NCBI GenBank assembly: GCA_947503175.1
Contig: CANNCO010000002.1
Location: forward strand, 558,001-622,000
Length of the DNA: 64,000 bases
Direction of reading: 5' to 3'
Source of the DNA: an uncultured Paracoccaceae bacterium
Lineage (GTDB): Bacteria > Pseudomonadota > Alphaproteobacteria > Rhodobacterales > Rhodobacteraceae
Shown here: piece after piece, positions 8,784 through 17,143 of the stretch
How the letters are laid out: each line of letters begins with the position of its first letter
Position numbering within the stretch: position 1 is the stretch's first letter
Made by a program: the position numbers and the translations under genes
The notes under the pieces: model-generated
Seen by the model: the letters and a program-made list of their open reading frames with translations, nothing else
What the model was told of the DNA's origin: nothing
Databases searched by the model: none

Positions 8784-11233
8784 TATGGACCGCCCTCGTC
8801 GTTTCCGGATTTCTCACGCTCCGTGAATTTCCGGCGCGCCTGCGCAAAGTCACGAAGGCGCGCCTCGACCCGGCCACTCACGGTTTCGGGTGGAAACGCG
8901 CCGTCGCTTCCGCGCATTCCAACCGGAGCGCCGGTCAGGATCTCGATGCCTTCGTTGATTGTGGATACCGGTATGACACGGAACGAACCGGACCGGACCG
9001 CATCGACAACGTCTTGGCGCAACATCAACTGCTCGACATTTGCCTTTGGAATCAGGACACCTTGATCGCCCGTCAAGCCGCGCGCTTTGCAGATATCGAA
9101 GAACCCTTCGATCTTCTCATTCACACCGCCGATCGCTTGCACTTCGCCGCGCTGATTGACCGATCCTGTGATAGCGAGACCCTGCCGGATCGGAAGACCC
9201 GACAGCGCCGATAACAAGGCATAGAGTTCGGCCGAGGACGCACTGTCCCCATCGACGCCACCGTAGCTTTGTTCGAAGACAATGCTGGCGTGTAGCGACA
9301 TCGGCACGTCCAGCGCATAGGATGCGCTCAGATAGGCCGACAGGATCAGCACGCCCTTGGAATGAAGCGGGCCACCGAGTTCAACCTCGCGCTCGATATC
9401 GACGAACTTGCCGGTCCCCATGCGAACCCGTGCGGTGATGCGGGACGGCCGGCCGAACCGTACCGTGCCGAGATCATAGACCGAGAGCCCGTTGATCTGG
9501 CCGATGGCGGTGCCTTCCGTCTCGATCAGGATCGTTTCGCGGGTGATGGCCTCCTGTATCCTCTCCTTAATGCGCGAGGCGCGCTTCTCTGCCGCCATCA
9601 CCGCGGTTTCGACGTGCTCGACCTCGACCACGGAGCGTTCCGCCAGATCCGCGTAGTGATCAGCCTCGCGGATCCGGTCGTTTAGCGCGCCGAGATGAAG
9701 CGAGAGTTTTTGGGTGTCCTCCGCTCTCCGCACGGCCTCATCCAAGAGCCGCGCGACGCCTGCCGCCGATATCGGGCGCAACCCCTGCGCCTTGGCAAAG
9801 CTTGCAATGACGCCTGCGAGGTCGGCCATGCTGGCCTCGGATCGGGGTGTGACGTCGTCGAAATCGGCCTGAATCTTGAAAAGCTCACTGAAATCGGGAT
9901 CGAGAGACGTCAGGAGAGCGTGGAGGAGCCGGTCGCCGACAAGTATGACGCGGAGGTCAAGTGGGATCGGGTCTGGCTCCAACGAAACGGTGGACACCAC
10001 GCTTAGCCGGTCGGCCATAGAAGTGATGGTTATTGCACGGTTCCTGAGGCAGCGTTTGAGCGCATCCCAGGCAAAGGGCTCGGTCAGCAACTGACGCGCA
10101 TCAAGCACGAGATAGCCGCCATTGGCGCGATGCAGCGCCCCCGGCTTGATCAGCATGAAGTTGGTAACAAGCGCTCCCATCTGAGAGACGTGTTCGATTC
10201 GGCCGATGAGTTGCCCAAGGGTCGGAAGTTCTTCGGTAACCACCGGTGCGCCGGACCCATTCTCATCCTCGTGCGAGATCATTACGTTAACGGCATACCG
10301 ACCGAACTCTGCCTCCTGATGATACTTCTTGATCGCCTGCGGAAATGCGCCATCGTTGCCTTTCGACGCAACTGCAAGAAAGACATCGGCATTCTCTACG
10401 ATATCTTGGTGCACGGCGCTCAAGTGATCACGTAGCTCGGGGATTGATGGCTGGTTTTCGATCACATCTTGCAGCCGCTCGGACACGATGCGCTCGGCCA
10501 TCGAGGCGTGGAGTTGTTCCAAGCGCTGCCGATGCTCTTTCTCCAACTTCGGCGCCCTACGCAAGACTGCGGCGAGCTTCTCTTGAAGGCGCTCGACTTT
10601 CTCTTCGATCTCTTTTCGTGTTTTCGCATCTAGATTTTCAAACACGTCCGGTTTTACCACCTTGCCATCAACGATAGCGGTAAGCATGAACCCCATCGGC
10701 GTACGGATGAGCGCAACGTCTTGCGCGCGCGCCTCCTCTGCAAAATCAGCCATGGCGCGCTCGTGCAGGCTGCCAAACTCTTCCTCCAGAGCGCGCCTTT
10801 GCGTCTGATATTCGTCGGACTCAAAGAGTGCCGGAATGTCGTTGCCCAAATCATCGATGAGGTCTTGCATCGCACGCTTGAAGTCTTGCGCGGTGCCAGG
10901 CGGCAGGCGGATTGCCTTGGGCTTGTGCGGGGCCTGGAAGTCATTCACGTAGGCCCAATCAAATGGCACAGGACGGCTCAACCTTTCCTCAGCCAGTATT
11001 TGCTGCACGATCCGGTGTCGGCCGTAGCCTTCGCGACCCAAAACAAAGGCATTGAAGTCGTGTGGTGACATCTGCACGGACAGTCGCAACGCGTCGGTTG
11101 CCCTTTCCTGGCCGACCAGCCGCTCCAACCCCGGCAAATCGTCGGTCGTGCCAAACCCGAGGCTCTTGGGATCGCAGGATGTGCGAAGCGCCTCTGCGCC
11201 CAACCCGGGTGGTAGATCCGTTAGCGCCGCCAC
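8783..11233 (-). CDS. Lon-related ATP-dependent protease (YcbZ/LonB type)
   Basis: The 816-residue protein ends in a Lon S16 protease domain (about 570-775). The catalytic serine lies in VDGDSASSAE and the lysine in GGVNEKIEGF. The N-terminal half carries the AAA_32-type ATPase region of the YcbZ group, with VGQERATDALRLSVQM and a degenerate P-loop GREGYGRHRI that lacks the usual lysine-serine/threonine. A helical insertion (about 150-260) is rich in charged residues. Classical LonA substrate-binding domains are absent. It should degrade damaged or regulatory proteins in the cytoplasm. It overlaps the USP-like gene and follows groEL on the same strand, which fits a proteostasis operon. Confidence 0.88.
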   Translation of the reverse strand: MAALTDLPPGLGAEALRTSCDPKSLGFGTTDDLPGLERLVGQERATDALRLSVQMSPHDFNAFVLGREGYGRHRIVQQILAEERLSRPVPFDWAYVNDFQAPHKPKAIRLPPGTAQDFKRAMQDLIDDLGNDIPALFESDEYQTQRRALEEEFGSLHERAMADFAEEARAQDVALIRTPMGFMLTAIVDGKVVKPDVFENLDAKTRKEIEEKVERLQEKLAAVLRRAPKLEKEHRQRLEQLHASMAERIVSERLQDVIENQPSIPELRDHLSAVHQDIVENADVFLAVASKGNDGAFPQAIKKYHQEAEFGRYAVNVMISHEDENGSGAPVVTEELPTLGQLIGRIEHVSQMGALVTNFMLIKPGALHRANGGYLVLDARQLLTEPFAWDALKRCLRNRAITITSMADRLSVVSTVSLEPDPIPLDLRVILVGDRLLHALLTSLDPDFSELFKIQADFDDVTPRSEASMADLAGVIASFAKAQGLRPISAAGVARLLDEAVRRAEDTQKLSLHLGALNDRIREADHYADLAERSVVEVEHVETAVMAAEKRASRIKERIQEAITRETILIETEGTAIGQINGLSVYDLGTVRFGRPSRITARVRMGTGKFVDIEREVELGGPLHSKGVLILSAYLSASYALDVPMSLHASIVFEQSYGGVDGDSASSAELYALLSALSGLPIRQGLAITGSVNQRGEVQAIGGVNEKIEGFFDICKARGLTGDQGVLIPKANVEQLMLRQDVVDAVRSGSFRVIPVSTINEGIEILTGAPVGMRGSDGAFPPETVSGRVEARLRDFAQARRKFTEREKSGNDEGGP

Positions 11234-11279
11234 CTTTCCATCCCCACCTTGTCGAATTTCGCCACCCGTCGGTGATCAG

Positions 11280-12902
11280 TCAGATCCCGAGGCTCTGACT
11301 GGCCTGCGTCATGCCTTCTTGGTCTTTCACTTCGGTCATCGTGGCTTCGGTCAGCAGCAGCGTCCCAGCAACCGACACCGCGTTTTCCAGAGCGATACGA
11401 ACGACCTTGGTCGGATCCACGATGCCGGCCTCGACGAGATCGACATATTCGTTTCGCGCCGCGTCATAGCCATAGTTCCCCTCGCCATTCAGCATCTCGG
11501 CCACCACGACCCCGCCATCGACGGCTGAGTTCTCGGCGATCTGGCGCGCAGGAACGCTCAGCGCGCGGCGCAGGACTTCCAGACCCGTCCGTTCGTCTCC
11601 TACCGCGGCCGCCTCTTCCTTTTCGACTGCCTTGGTGCATTTCAACAATGCCAAACCGCCACCAGGTACGATCCCTTCGGCAACAGCGGCCTTTGTCGCG
11701 TTGATGGCATCGTCGAGCGCCTCTTTCTTGTTCTTCATCTCAGCTTCCGAAGGCGCACCGACCCGGATGACCGCGACGCCGCCGGAAAGCTTTGCCAATC
11801 GCTCCTCGAGCTTCTCACGATCATAGTCGCTGGTCGTCTTGTCTATTTGCGCCCTGATCTGCATGACGCGCGCTTCTATCGCTTCCTTGTCGCCGCCGCC
11901 GCCGATGATCGTCGTTGTGTCTTTGTCGGTGACCACCCGCTGAGCATGACCGAGGTGTTCAAGTGCGATGTTTTCAAGCTTCAGGCCCAGCTCTTCCGAG
12001 ACCAACTGCCCCCCGGTCAGGACAGAGAGGTCTTCGAACATCGCCTTGCGTCGGTCGCCGAAACCGGGCGCCTTCACCGCAATGCAGCGAAATATCCCGC
12101 GTAGTTGGTTCACCACAAGCGTTGCAAGCGCCTCGCCCGACACGTCTTCGGCGACAATTAGGATGGGCTTGCCGCTTTTGGCTACGTCCTCAAGCAAGGG
12201 CACTAAATCGTTCAGATTGGTGATCTTGCGATCCGAGATCAGGACCTGTACGTCCTCGATTACCGCCTCCATCTTTTCCGGATCGGTGATGAAGTAAGGC
12301 GAGATATAGCCGCGGTCGAACTGCATTCCTTCGACCACCTCAAGCTCCGTCTCCGTCGTCCGCGACTCCTCCAACGAGACAATGCCGTCATCTCCCACCT
12401 TCTCCATCGCATCGGCGATCATTTCCCCGACATTCCTGTCGTTATGGGCCGAGATCGCGGCGACCTGGGCCTTCTCCGTACGGGATTTGACCGGTCTCGA
12501 CATCGTTTGCAGCGTCTCGACTGCAGCCTTGAGGCCCAAGTCGAGGCCCCGCTTCATATCCACGCCACTCGCACCGGCAACGATGTTGCGGGTTCCTTCG
12601 GCAAAGATCGCCTGCGCCAAGAGCGTCGCGGTGCTCGTTCCATCCCCCACGGCATCGCCGGTTTTCTCCGCCGCTTGCTTGAGGATTTGGGCACCTAGGT
12701 TCTCGTCGGGGTCTTCCAGAACGACTTCCCTCGCGATTGTTACGCCATCGTCGCAAACCAGCGGCGCGCCATAGGTCTTTTGAAGCAAGACCGACTTCGA
12801 CCGCGGACCAAGGGTTACGCGCACGGCATCTGCAAGGGCAGACGTTCCACGCAGAAGTTTCGCCCGCGCCTCGGAGTGAAACAGCATGTTTTTGTGTGGC
12901 AT
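11280..12902 (-). CDS. groEL: Chaperonin GroEL, divergent second-type copy
   Basis: The 540-residue protein is a full type I chaperonin subunit. It has [12 protein letters not shown] near residue 30, the ATP-binding VGDGTSTAT near residues 85-95, and the apical and equatorial sequences ending GGGVVVAEM. It differs from the housekeeping form: a usual VTLGPKGRNVV-type segment reads PRSKSVL, and the C-terminus stops at QASQSLGI without Gly-Gly-Met repeats. No groES lies next to it, unlike the usual groESL operon. The ATG at 12902 has GGAGG in front; a 106-codon upstream extension is unrelated. Likely a specialised or stress-induced copy, with a main groESL elsewhere. Confidence 0.92.
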   Translation of the reverse strand: MPHKNMLFHSEARAKLLRGTSALADAVRVTLGPRSKSVLLQKTYGAPLVCDDGVTIAREVVLEDPDENLGAQILKQAAEKTGDAVGDGTSTATLLAQAIFAEGTRNIVAGASGVDMKRGLDLGLKAAVETLQTMSRPVKSRTEKAQVAAISAHNDRNVGEMIADAMEKVGDDGIVSLEESRTTETELEVVEGMQFDRGYISPYFITDPEKMEAVIEDVQVLISDRKITNLNDLVPLLEDVAKSGKPILIVAEDVSGEALATLVVNQLRGIFRCIAVKAPGFGDRRKAMFEDLSVLTGGQLVSEELGLKLENIALEHLGHAQRVVTDKDTTTIIGGGGDKEAIEARVMQIRAQIDKTTSDYDREKLEERLAKLSGGVAVIRVGAPSEAEMKNKKEALDDAINATKAAVAEGIVPGGGLALLKCTKAVEKEEAAAVGDERTGLEVLRRALSVPARQIAENSAVDGGVVVAEMLNGEGNYGYDAARNEYVDLVEAGIVDPTKVVRIALENAVSVAGTLLLTEATMTEVKDQEGMTQASQSLGI

Positions 12903-13008
12903 GGTTCCTCCGGGTTTTTCATCTTTCTCAAGCGGCACCTGCGCACGGCATATTTGCGACCGGCAGTTCCGATGTACCTGCAGTCTACAAACTGCCGTCG
13001 ATCGGCAA

Positions 13009-13022
13009 TTGATCGAAAACAA
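13009..13022. promoter_or_regulatory. Imperfect FNR-type box between groEL and the hydrolase gene
   Basis: TTGATCGAAAACAA matches TTGAY-N4-RTCAA except for one base (A for T in the second half). It sits in the divergent gap between groEL and the DLH-like gene. A site centred at -41.5 would start transcription near 13057, 17 bases before the DLH-like ATG, an ideal geometry for activation. It could also serve groEL in the other direction. Confidence 0.4.
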
Positions 13023-13073
13023 TCCGGCCGCACCACGCCGGCATAGAGTGGGAAGACGGCCAAGGAAGGCACT

Positions 13074-13721
13074 ATGGAAAGCACCCAGGAAACGACCCAC
13101 GATATCCGGATCGGCGCAAAAGACCTTGAAGGCATCCTTCGAGTTCCGGTGACTGCTTTCTGTCTGGTGATATTTGCCCATGGCGCGGGCAGCAGCCGTC
13201 TCAGCCCACGCAACAACCATGTCGCCGAGCGGCTTGGCGAGCGTGGCATTGCAACTCTGCTGTTCGACCTTCTGACCGAAGCCGAAGCACTGGACCGCGG
13301 CAACGTCTTCGACATTCCGCTTCTCGGCCAGCGGTTGCTCGAAGCTATCGCATGGTCACGTAAGGATATCCGGATCGCGGAGTTCCCCATCGGGCTCTTC
13401 GGCTCGAGCACCGGAGCCGCCGCAGCCCTGGTCGCCGCCGCGGAGCAGCCCGATAGTGTCACCGCCGTTGTCTCGCGCGGCGGGAGGCCTGATCTCGCGG
13501 CAGAGGTACTACCGCACGTCAGGGCACCGACGCTTCTGATCGTCGGCGGTGCCGATCACGGCGTGATCGAACTCAACGAAAGTGCCGCCGCGTTACTCCA
13601 CTGCGAAAACCGGCTGGTGCTCGTCCCAGGTGCGACGCATCTCTTCGAAGAACCCGGAACGCTGGAGCAGGTCGTAGATCACGCGGCCGGCTGGTTCATA
13701 TCCCATTTGCAGAGGAGCTGA
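13074..13721 (+). CDS. Dienelactone hydrolase-like alpha/beta hydrolase
   Basis: This 215-residue cytoplasmic protein has the alpha/beta hydrolase fold. The oxyanion segment is [16 protein letters not shown] (about 32-47), the nucleophile elbow [13 protein letters not shown] (serine near residue 110), an aspartate in [10 protein letters not shown] and a histidine in [10 protein letters not shown]. It matches the small hydrolases that, in other bacteria, are found next to or fused with a phosphoribosyltransferase domain, as in mycobacterial Rv0571c. Here a decayed phosphoribosyltransferase follows directly. AAGGAAGG precedes the ATG. It is divergent from groEL, with a shared candidate FNR site. 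The substrate is unknown. Confidence 0.8.
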   Translation: MESTQETTHDIRIGAKDLEGILRVPVTAFCLVIFAHGAGSSRLSPRNNHVAERLGERGIATLLFDLLTEAEALDRGNVFDIPLLGQRLLEAIAWSRKDIRIAEFPIGLFGSSTGAAAALVAAAEQPDSVTAVVSRGGRPDLAAEVLPHVRAPTLLIVGGADHGVIELNESAAALLHCENRLVLVPGATHLFEEPGTLEQVVDHAAGWFISHLQRS

Positions 13722-13740
13722 GATCAATCACCGGCTTTCT

Positions 13741-13887
13741 AAGCCGCACCCAGGCGGTCAGGCGGTGGCCAAGGATCTGGCGCGTGTTCTCGCCCCGCCG
13801 TTCGGAGGGGTGCCGGTCGAAGACGGAGTCGCCCGCCGCCTCGGGGCGCCGCTCGACCTCATGATGGCGCGCGCTGGTCCGACCTAA
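13741..13887 (+). pseudogene. Phosphoribosyltransferase relic
   Basis: A short frame after the hydrolase reads QAVAKDLARVLA, then FGGVPVEDGVARRLGAPLDLMMAR, then a stop. This resembles the N-terminal part of the PRTase-like family that typically reads RGGVPVAxEVARxLGAPLDVLVVRK. The beta strand expected between the two blocks is missing, there is no good start, and no PRPP loop follows. I read it as a deleted, stop-interrupted remnant of the phosphoribosyltransferase that often accompanies this hydrolase type. The rest of the gap to 14095 shows nothing recognisable. Confidence 0.45.
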
Positions 13888-14095
13888 ACGGGCCGCCGCC
13901 ACGGGATGCCCCGCCTCCACTTCAAGCATAAGCTTCTCCTCGGCGACCGGCTCCACCCCGGCCTAGGCGCAGCTCTGCCGCAATGCGCTGGCGAAATCCG
14001 GCTAGCATATCCTGCGACTGTTTCGTCCCGGTTCGGGTGATTTCGGGCCTCGGTATGGCCCGCGCTCAAGAGGAACTGGTTCGGTCCAGATCAAA

Positions 14096-14109
14096 TTGAC
14101 GAGTGTCAA
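14096..14109. promoter_or_regulatory. FNR/DNR-type binding site upstream of nicotinate phosphoribosyltransferase
   Basis: TTGACGAGTGTCAA is a perfect TTGAY-N4-RTCAA palindrome. Its centre lies 87 bases before the ATG at 14190. A start site 41.5 bases downstream would give a leader of about 46 bases. The box overlaps a possible GTG at 14103, which argues that translation really begins further downstream. Confidence 0.65.
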
Positions 14110-14189
14110 CGCGCCGCCTCTGCCGTTCTGCGAGAAGAAAACCGGTGGCCTACGCCGCAAGGCCGGCACAGCTATGCACGATCGAGCGA

Positions 14190-15551
14190 ATGACCGCGGA
14201 CTTGAGAGATGAGATGGATGATTTCCTGCTGACCGATCTCTACGAGCTTGCGATGATGCAAGCCTACTTGGAAGCGGGAGAGACAGACATTGCGGTCTTC
14301 GAGTTCTTTGTCCGAAAGCTGCCCTCGTCCCGCAGTTTCCTGATGGCTGCGGGACTGGAGCAGTGCCTTGAATTCCTTGAAAGCCTGCGTGCAGCCGAGG
14401 CAGATCTGGATTGGCTGCGTAGATCAGGCCGGTTCAGCGCCGATTTCATCGATACTCTCGCTGACTTTCAGTTCACCGGTGACGTTCACGCGATGCCGGA
14501 GGGCACTGTTTTCTTCCCCGACGAGCCGATCCTTCGCATCACAGCCCCGCTGCCAGAAGCACAGTTTGTCGAGACGCGGCTGATCAATCTGCTCCATTTC
14601 CAGACGGTCATCGCCTCCAAGGCCGCACGGATGGTGCTGGCGGCCAAAGGACGCCAGCTTATAGATTTCGGCCTGAGACGCGCGCATGGCGCCGAGGCCG
14701 GCCTGTTGGCCGCACGCGCAAGCTACATCGCCGGATTCGCAGGGTCGGCGACGGTCGAGGCTGGGCGCCGGTTCGATCTACCAGTCTATGGGACCATGGC
14801 GCATTCTTTTGTACAAGCCTTCGAGAACGAAAGCGCGGCCTTCGAAGCCTTTGCACGCGCCCGGCCCGATGGCGTGATCCTGTTGATTGACACCTACGAT
14901 ACGCTGGCTGGCGCAAAGCGCGCCGTAGAAGTTGCAACACGACTGAAGGAAGATGGTATACGCCTCGCCGGGGTTCGGCTCGATAGCGGCGATCTGGGCG
15001 CGCTCGCTAACTCCGTCCGCGACGTGCTCGACACCGCCGGATTCAACGATGCGGCGATTTTCGCCAGCGGCGGTCTCGACGAGGCGGAAATCGCGCGTCT
15101 CCTCGAAAGCCGCGCCCCGATCGAAGGGTTCGGCGTGGGCACCAGCCTGACCACATCGTCAGACGCCCCGGCACTCGACTGCGCCTATAAGCTCCAAGAG
15201 TACGCCGGGATCGCGCGGCGCAAGACATCGACGGGCAAGGCGACATGGCCCGGACGTAAGCAGGTCTGGCGCCAGCCAGGCGCTGATGGCCGCATGGCGG
15301 GCGATCTTCTATCGATCGAGGACGCCGCACATGACGGATTGACCCTGATCGCTCAAGTGATGAAGAATGGAAAAAGACTTGTGAAGCCTGTACCTCTTGA
15401 GACGATCCGCGCTCGTGCAAGCCGCGAACTCGACCAGCTACCCGTGCGCCTTCAAAGCCTCGAACCCTCGCCCGCCTACCCCGTCAGGATTGGCGCTGAA
15501 CTGCGGGCAATTGCAAAAGAGGTCGACGCACGCGTTGCGTCGACATCATGA
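14190..15551 (+). CDS. pncB: Nicotinate phosphoribosyltransferase
   Basis: This 453-residue enzyme converts nicotinate and PRPP to nicotinate mononucleotide in NAD salvage. Signatures include LLTDLYELAMMQAYL near the N-terminus, FEFFVRKLP, DFGLRRAHGAEAGLLAARASYIAGF, YGTMAHSFVQAF, LIDTYDT and VRLDSGDLG, followed by GFGVGTSL in the phosphate-binding region. A longer frame from GTG 14103 exists, but that codon lies inside an FNR box, so the ATG at 14190 is preferred; ATG 14214 is also possible. Its stop overlaps the next gene as ATGA. In mycobacteria the second nicotinate phosphoribosyltransferase, PncB2, belongs to the dormancy regulon; the context here is similar. Confidence 0.92.
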   Translation: MTADLRDEMDDFLLTDLYELAMMQAYLEAGETDIAVFEFFVRKLPSSRSFLMAAGLEQCLEFLESLRAAEADLDWLRRSGRFSADFIDTLADFQFTGDVHAMPEGTVFFPDEPILRITAPLPEAQFVETRLINLLHFQTVIASKAARMVLAAKGRQLIDFGLRRAHGAEAGLLAARASYIAGFAGSATVEAGRRFDLPVYGTMAHSFVQAFENESAAFEAFARARPDGVILLIDTYDTLAGAKRAVEVATRLKEDGIRLAGVRLDSGDLGALANSVRDVLDTAGFNDAAIFASGGLDEAEIARLLESRAPIEGFGVGTSLTTSSDAPALDCAYKLQEYAGIARRKTSTGKATWPGRKQVWRQPGADGRMAGDLLSIEDAAHDGLTLIAQVMKNGKRLVKPVPLETIRARASRELDQLPVRLQSLEPSPAYPVRIGAELRAIAKEVDARVASTS

Positions 15552-17143
15552 CACGCGAATCCCGCACTGTCTCCGGAAGCGCTTCGTCTTCCGACACGCA
15601 AACCGAGGCAGTCGGATTTCTGAAAGACCCTGCTACGCACCCGCCGGGCGATAAAGTCGAGGTGATCGAGACCCACGCCGCCTTCGTCTTTCTCGCCGGT
15701 GCAGACGCCTATAAGATCAAACGGGCCGTTCGCTACGACTACCTTGATTATTCGACGCTTGCCCGGCGGCGCGACGCCCTGCAGCGCGAAATCGAGCTGA
15801 ATTCGCCAGCAGCGCCGAGCATCTACCGCGATGTCTTAGCGATCACGCGCGAGGAAGACGGACACCTTGCCCTCGACGGTGCCGGAAAGCCCGTGGAGTG
15901 GGTGTTGCGCATGAACCGCTTCCGGACCGAAGACGAACTTGTGAACGTGGCCGAACGGGGCGACCTGGACATGCCGTTGGCCGAAGCGCTTGGCCACTCC
16001 ATCGCGCAGTATCACGCAATGGCAGAGCCTCGATCGGGAAAACCCGGATCGATTCTGATCAGACAGATCCTTGATGAGCTCGATCGGGAGTTTCAGGGGT
16101 TGACCGACGCTTTCGCATCGGCAGACATCAATACGTTCCTGAACGGTGCGCGGGACCGACTTGTGCGAACCGAAGCACTGCTTGATGCACGGACAGAGGC
16201 GGGCCATGTCCGGCGTTGCCACGGAGACCTTCATCTGCGCAACATCGTGCTGATCGAAGGCAGGCCGGTTCCATTCGATGCCTTGGAATTCGACGAGGAA
16301 CTGGGAACCTGTGACGTTCTCTACGACCTCGCCTTCCTGCTGATGGACTTTCGCCACCGTGGATTGGACCCGGCTGCAAACTTCACACTCAATACCTATC
16401 TGCGCACCGCAACCGCGAACGCGCAACTGGCCGGCCTTGCCGCATTGCCGCTTTTCCTCGCGGTAAGAGCCGCGATCAGCGCGATGGTGGCAGCGCAAAC
16501 AGCCCGGGCACGGGGCAGCGACGCGGACCTTGATGCGGACGGTCGCCGCTATCTCGCCGAAGCTTGCGCTGCATTGACGCCGCCAGCCCCCGTGCTTGTG
16601 GCAATCGGCGGGCTCTCCGGAACAGGCAAGACGAGTCTGGCGAGGTCGCTCGCTCCGTCGCTGGGGCCCATTCCCGGCGCCGTGCACCTTCGCAGCGACA
16701 TCGAGCGCAAGACCATGCTGGGCGTCAGCGCCGAGACCCGCCTGCCGGACAGCGCCTACAGTCCGGAGATGAGTGAGAAAGTCTACGCCCGCCTCGAGAA
16801 CCAGGCCCGCACGGCCACGGGCGCCGGTCATGCGGCAATTGCCGATGCGGTCTACCTTGCTCCTGACGAGCGGCGAGACATAGCCGCTGTTGCTGAAAGG
16901 CTCGGTGTCCCGTTTCTCGGCCTCTGGCTCGAGGCTGCTCGCGACGTTATGGTGACCCGGGTGGAAACGCGGCAAGGCGATGCGTCGGATGCGGATGCGC
17001 GGACTATCGAGATGCAGCTTGAACAGGCGACAGGCGATGTGAACTGGGTTCGCCTCGATGCCTCCGGATCCCTGGAAGAAACTTTGGAGCTTGCGATTTC
17101 GGCGTTGAACGCCCACGCAGGATCCGGCGTGCGCTGGGGCTGA
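15548..17143 (+). CDS. Aminoglycoside phosphotransferase-like / P-loop kinase fusion protein
   Basis: The 531-residue protein joins two nucleotide-binding modules. The N-terminal part (to about 330) is a kinase-fold APH-like domain with Brenner motif RRCHGDLHLRNIVL and VPFDALEFDEELGTCDVLYDLAFLLMD. The C-terminal part (about 350-525) is a zeta-toxin/shikimate-kinase-like P-loop domain with AIGGLSGTGKTSLAR as Walker A and HLRSDIERK after it. This is the architecture of mycobacterial Rv2004c, a dormancy-regulon protein of unknown substrate. ATGA overlap with pncB makes them one transcription unit. It converges with the ATP-grasp gene with no base between. Antibiotic resistance should not be inferred. 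Confidence 0.85.
   Translation: MTRESRTVSGSASSSDTQTEAVGFLKDPATHPPGDKVEVIETHAAFVFLAGADAYKIKRAVRYDYLDYSTLARRRDALQREIELNSPAAPSIYRDVLAITREEDGHLALDGAGKPVEWVLRMNRFRTEDELVNVAERGDLDMPLAEALGHSIAQYHAMAEPRSGKPGSILIRQILDELDREFQGLTDAFASADINTFLNGARDRLVRTEALLDARTEAGHVRRCHGDLHLRNIVLIEGRPVPFDALEFDEELGTCDVLYDLAFLLMDFRHRGLDPAANFTLNTYLRTATANAQLAGLAALPLFLAVRAAISAMVAAQTARARGSDADLDADGRRYLAEACAALTPPAPVLVAIGGLSGTGKTSLARSLAPSLGPIPGAVHLRSDIERKTMLGVSAETRLPDSAYSPEMSEKVYARLENQARTATGAGHAAIADAVYLAPDERRDIAAVAERLGVPFLGLWLEAARDVMVTRVETRQGDASDADARTIEMQLEQATGDVNWVRLDASGSLEETLELAISALNAHAGSGVRWG

Noticed and set aside
12903-13220. 106-codon N-terminal extension of groEL
   Set aside because: GroEL homology begins at the ATG at 12902, which has a GGAGG site; the extension overlaps the divergent hydrolase gene.
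15836-17116. Open frame of 426 codons on minus, antisense to the APH/P-loop gene
   Set aside because: The plus-strand frame has Brenner and Walker motifs; the antisense protein has no recognisable feature.
15548-17143. Aminoglycoside resistance gene
   Set aside because: The APH-like domain is fused to a P-loop kinase domain as in Rv2004c, sits in a stress operon and is not of a known resistance subtype.
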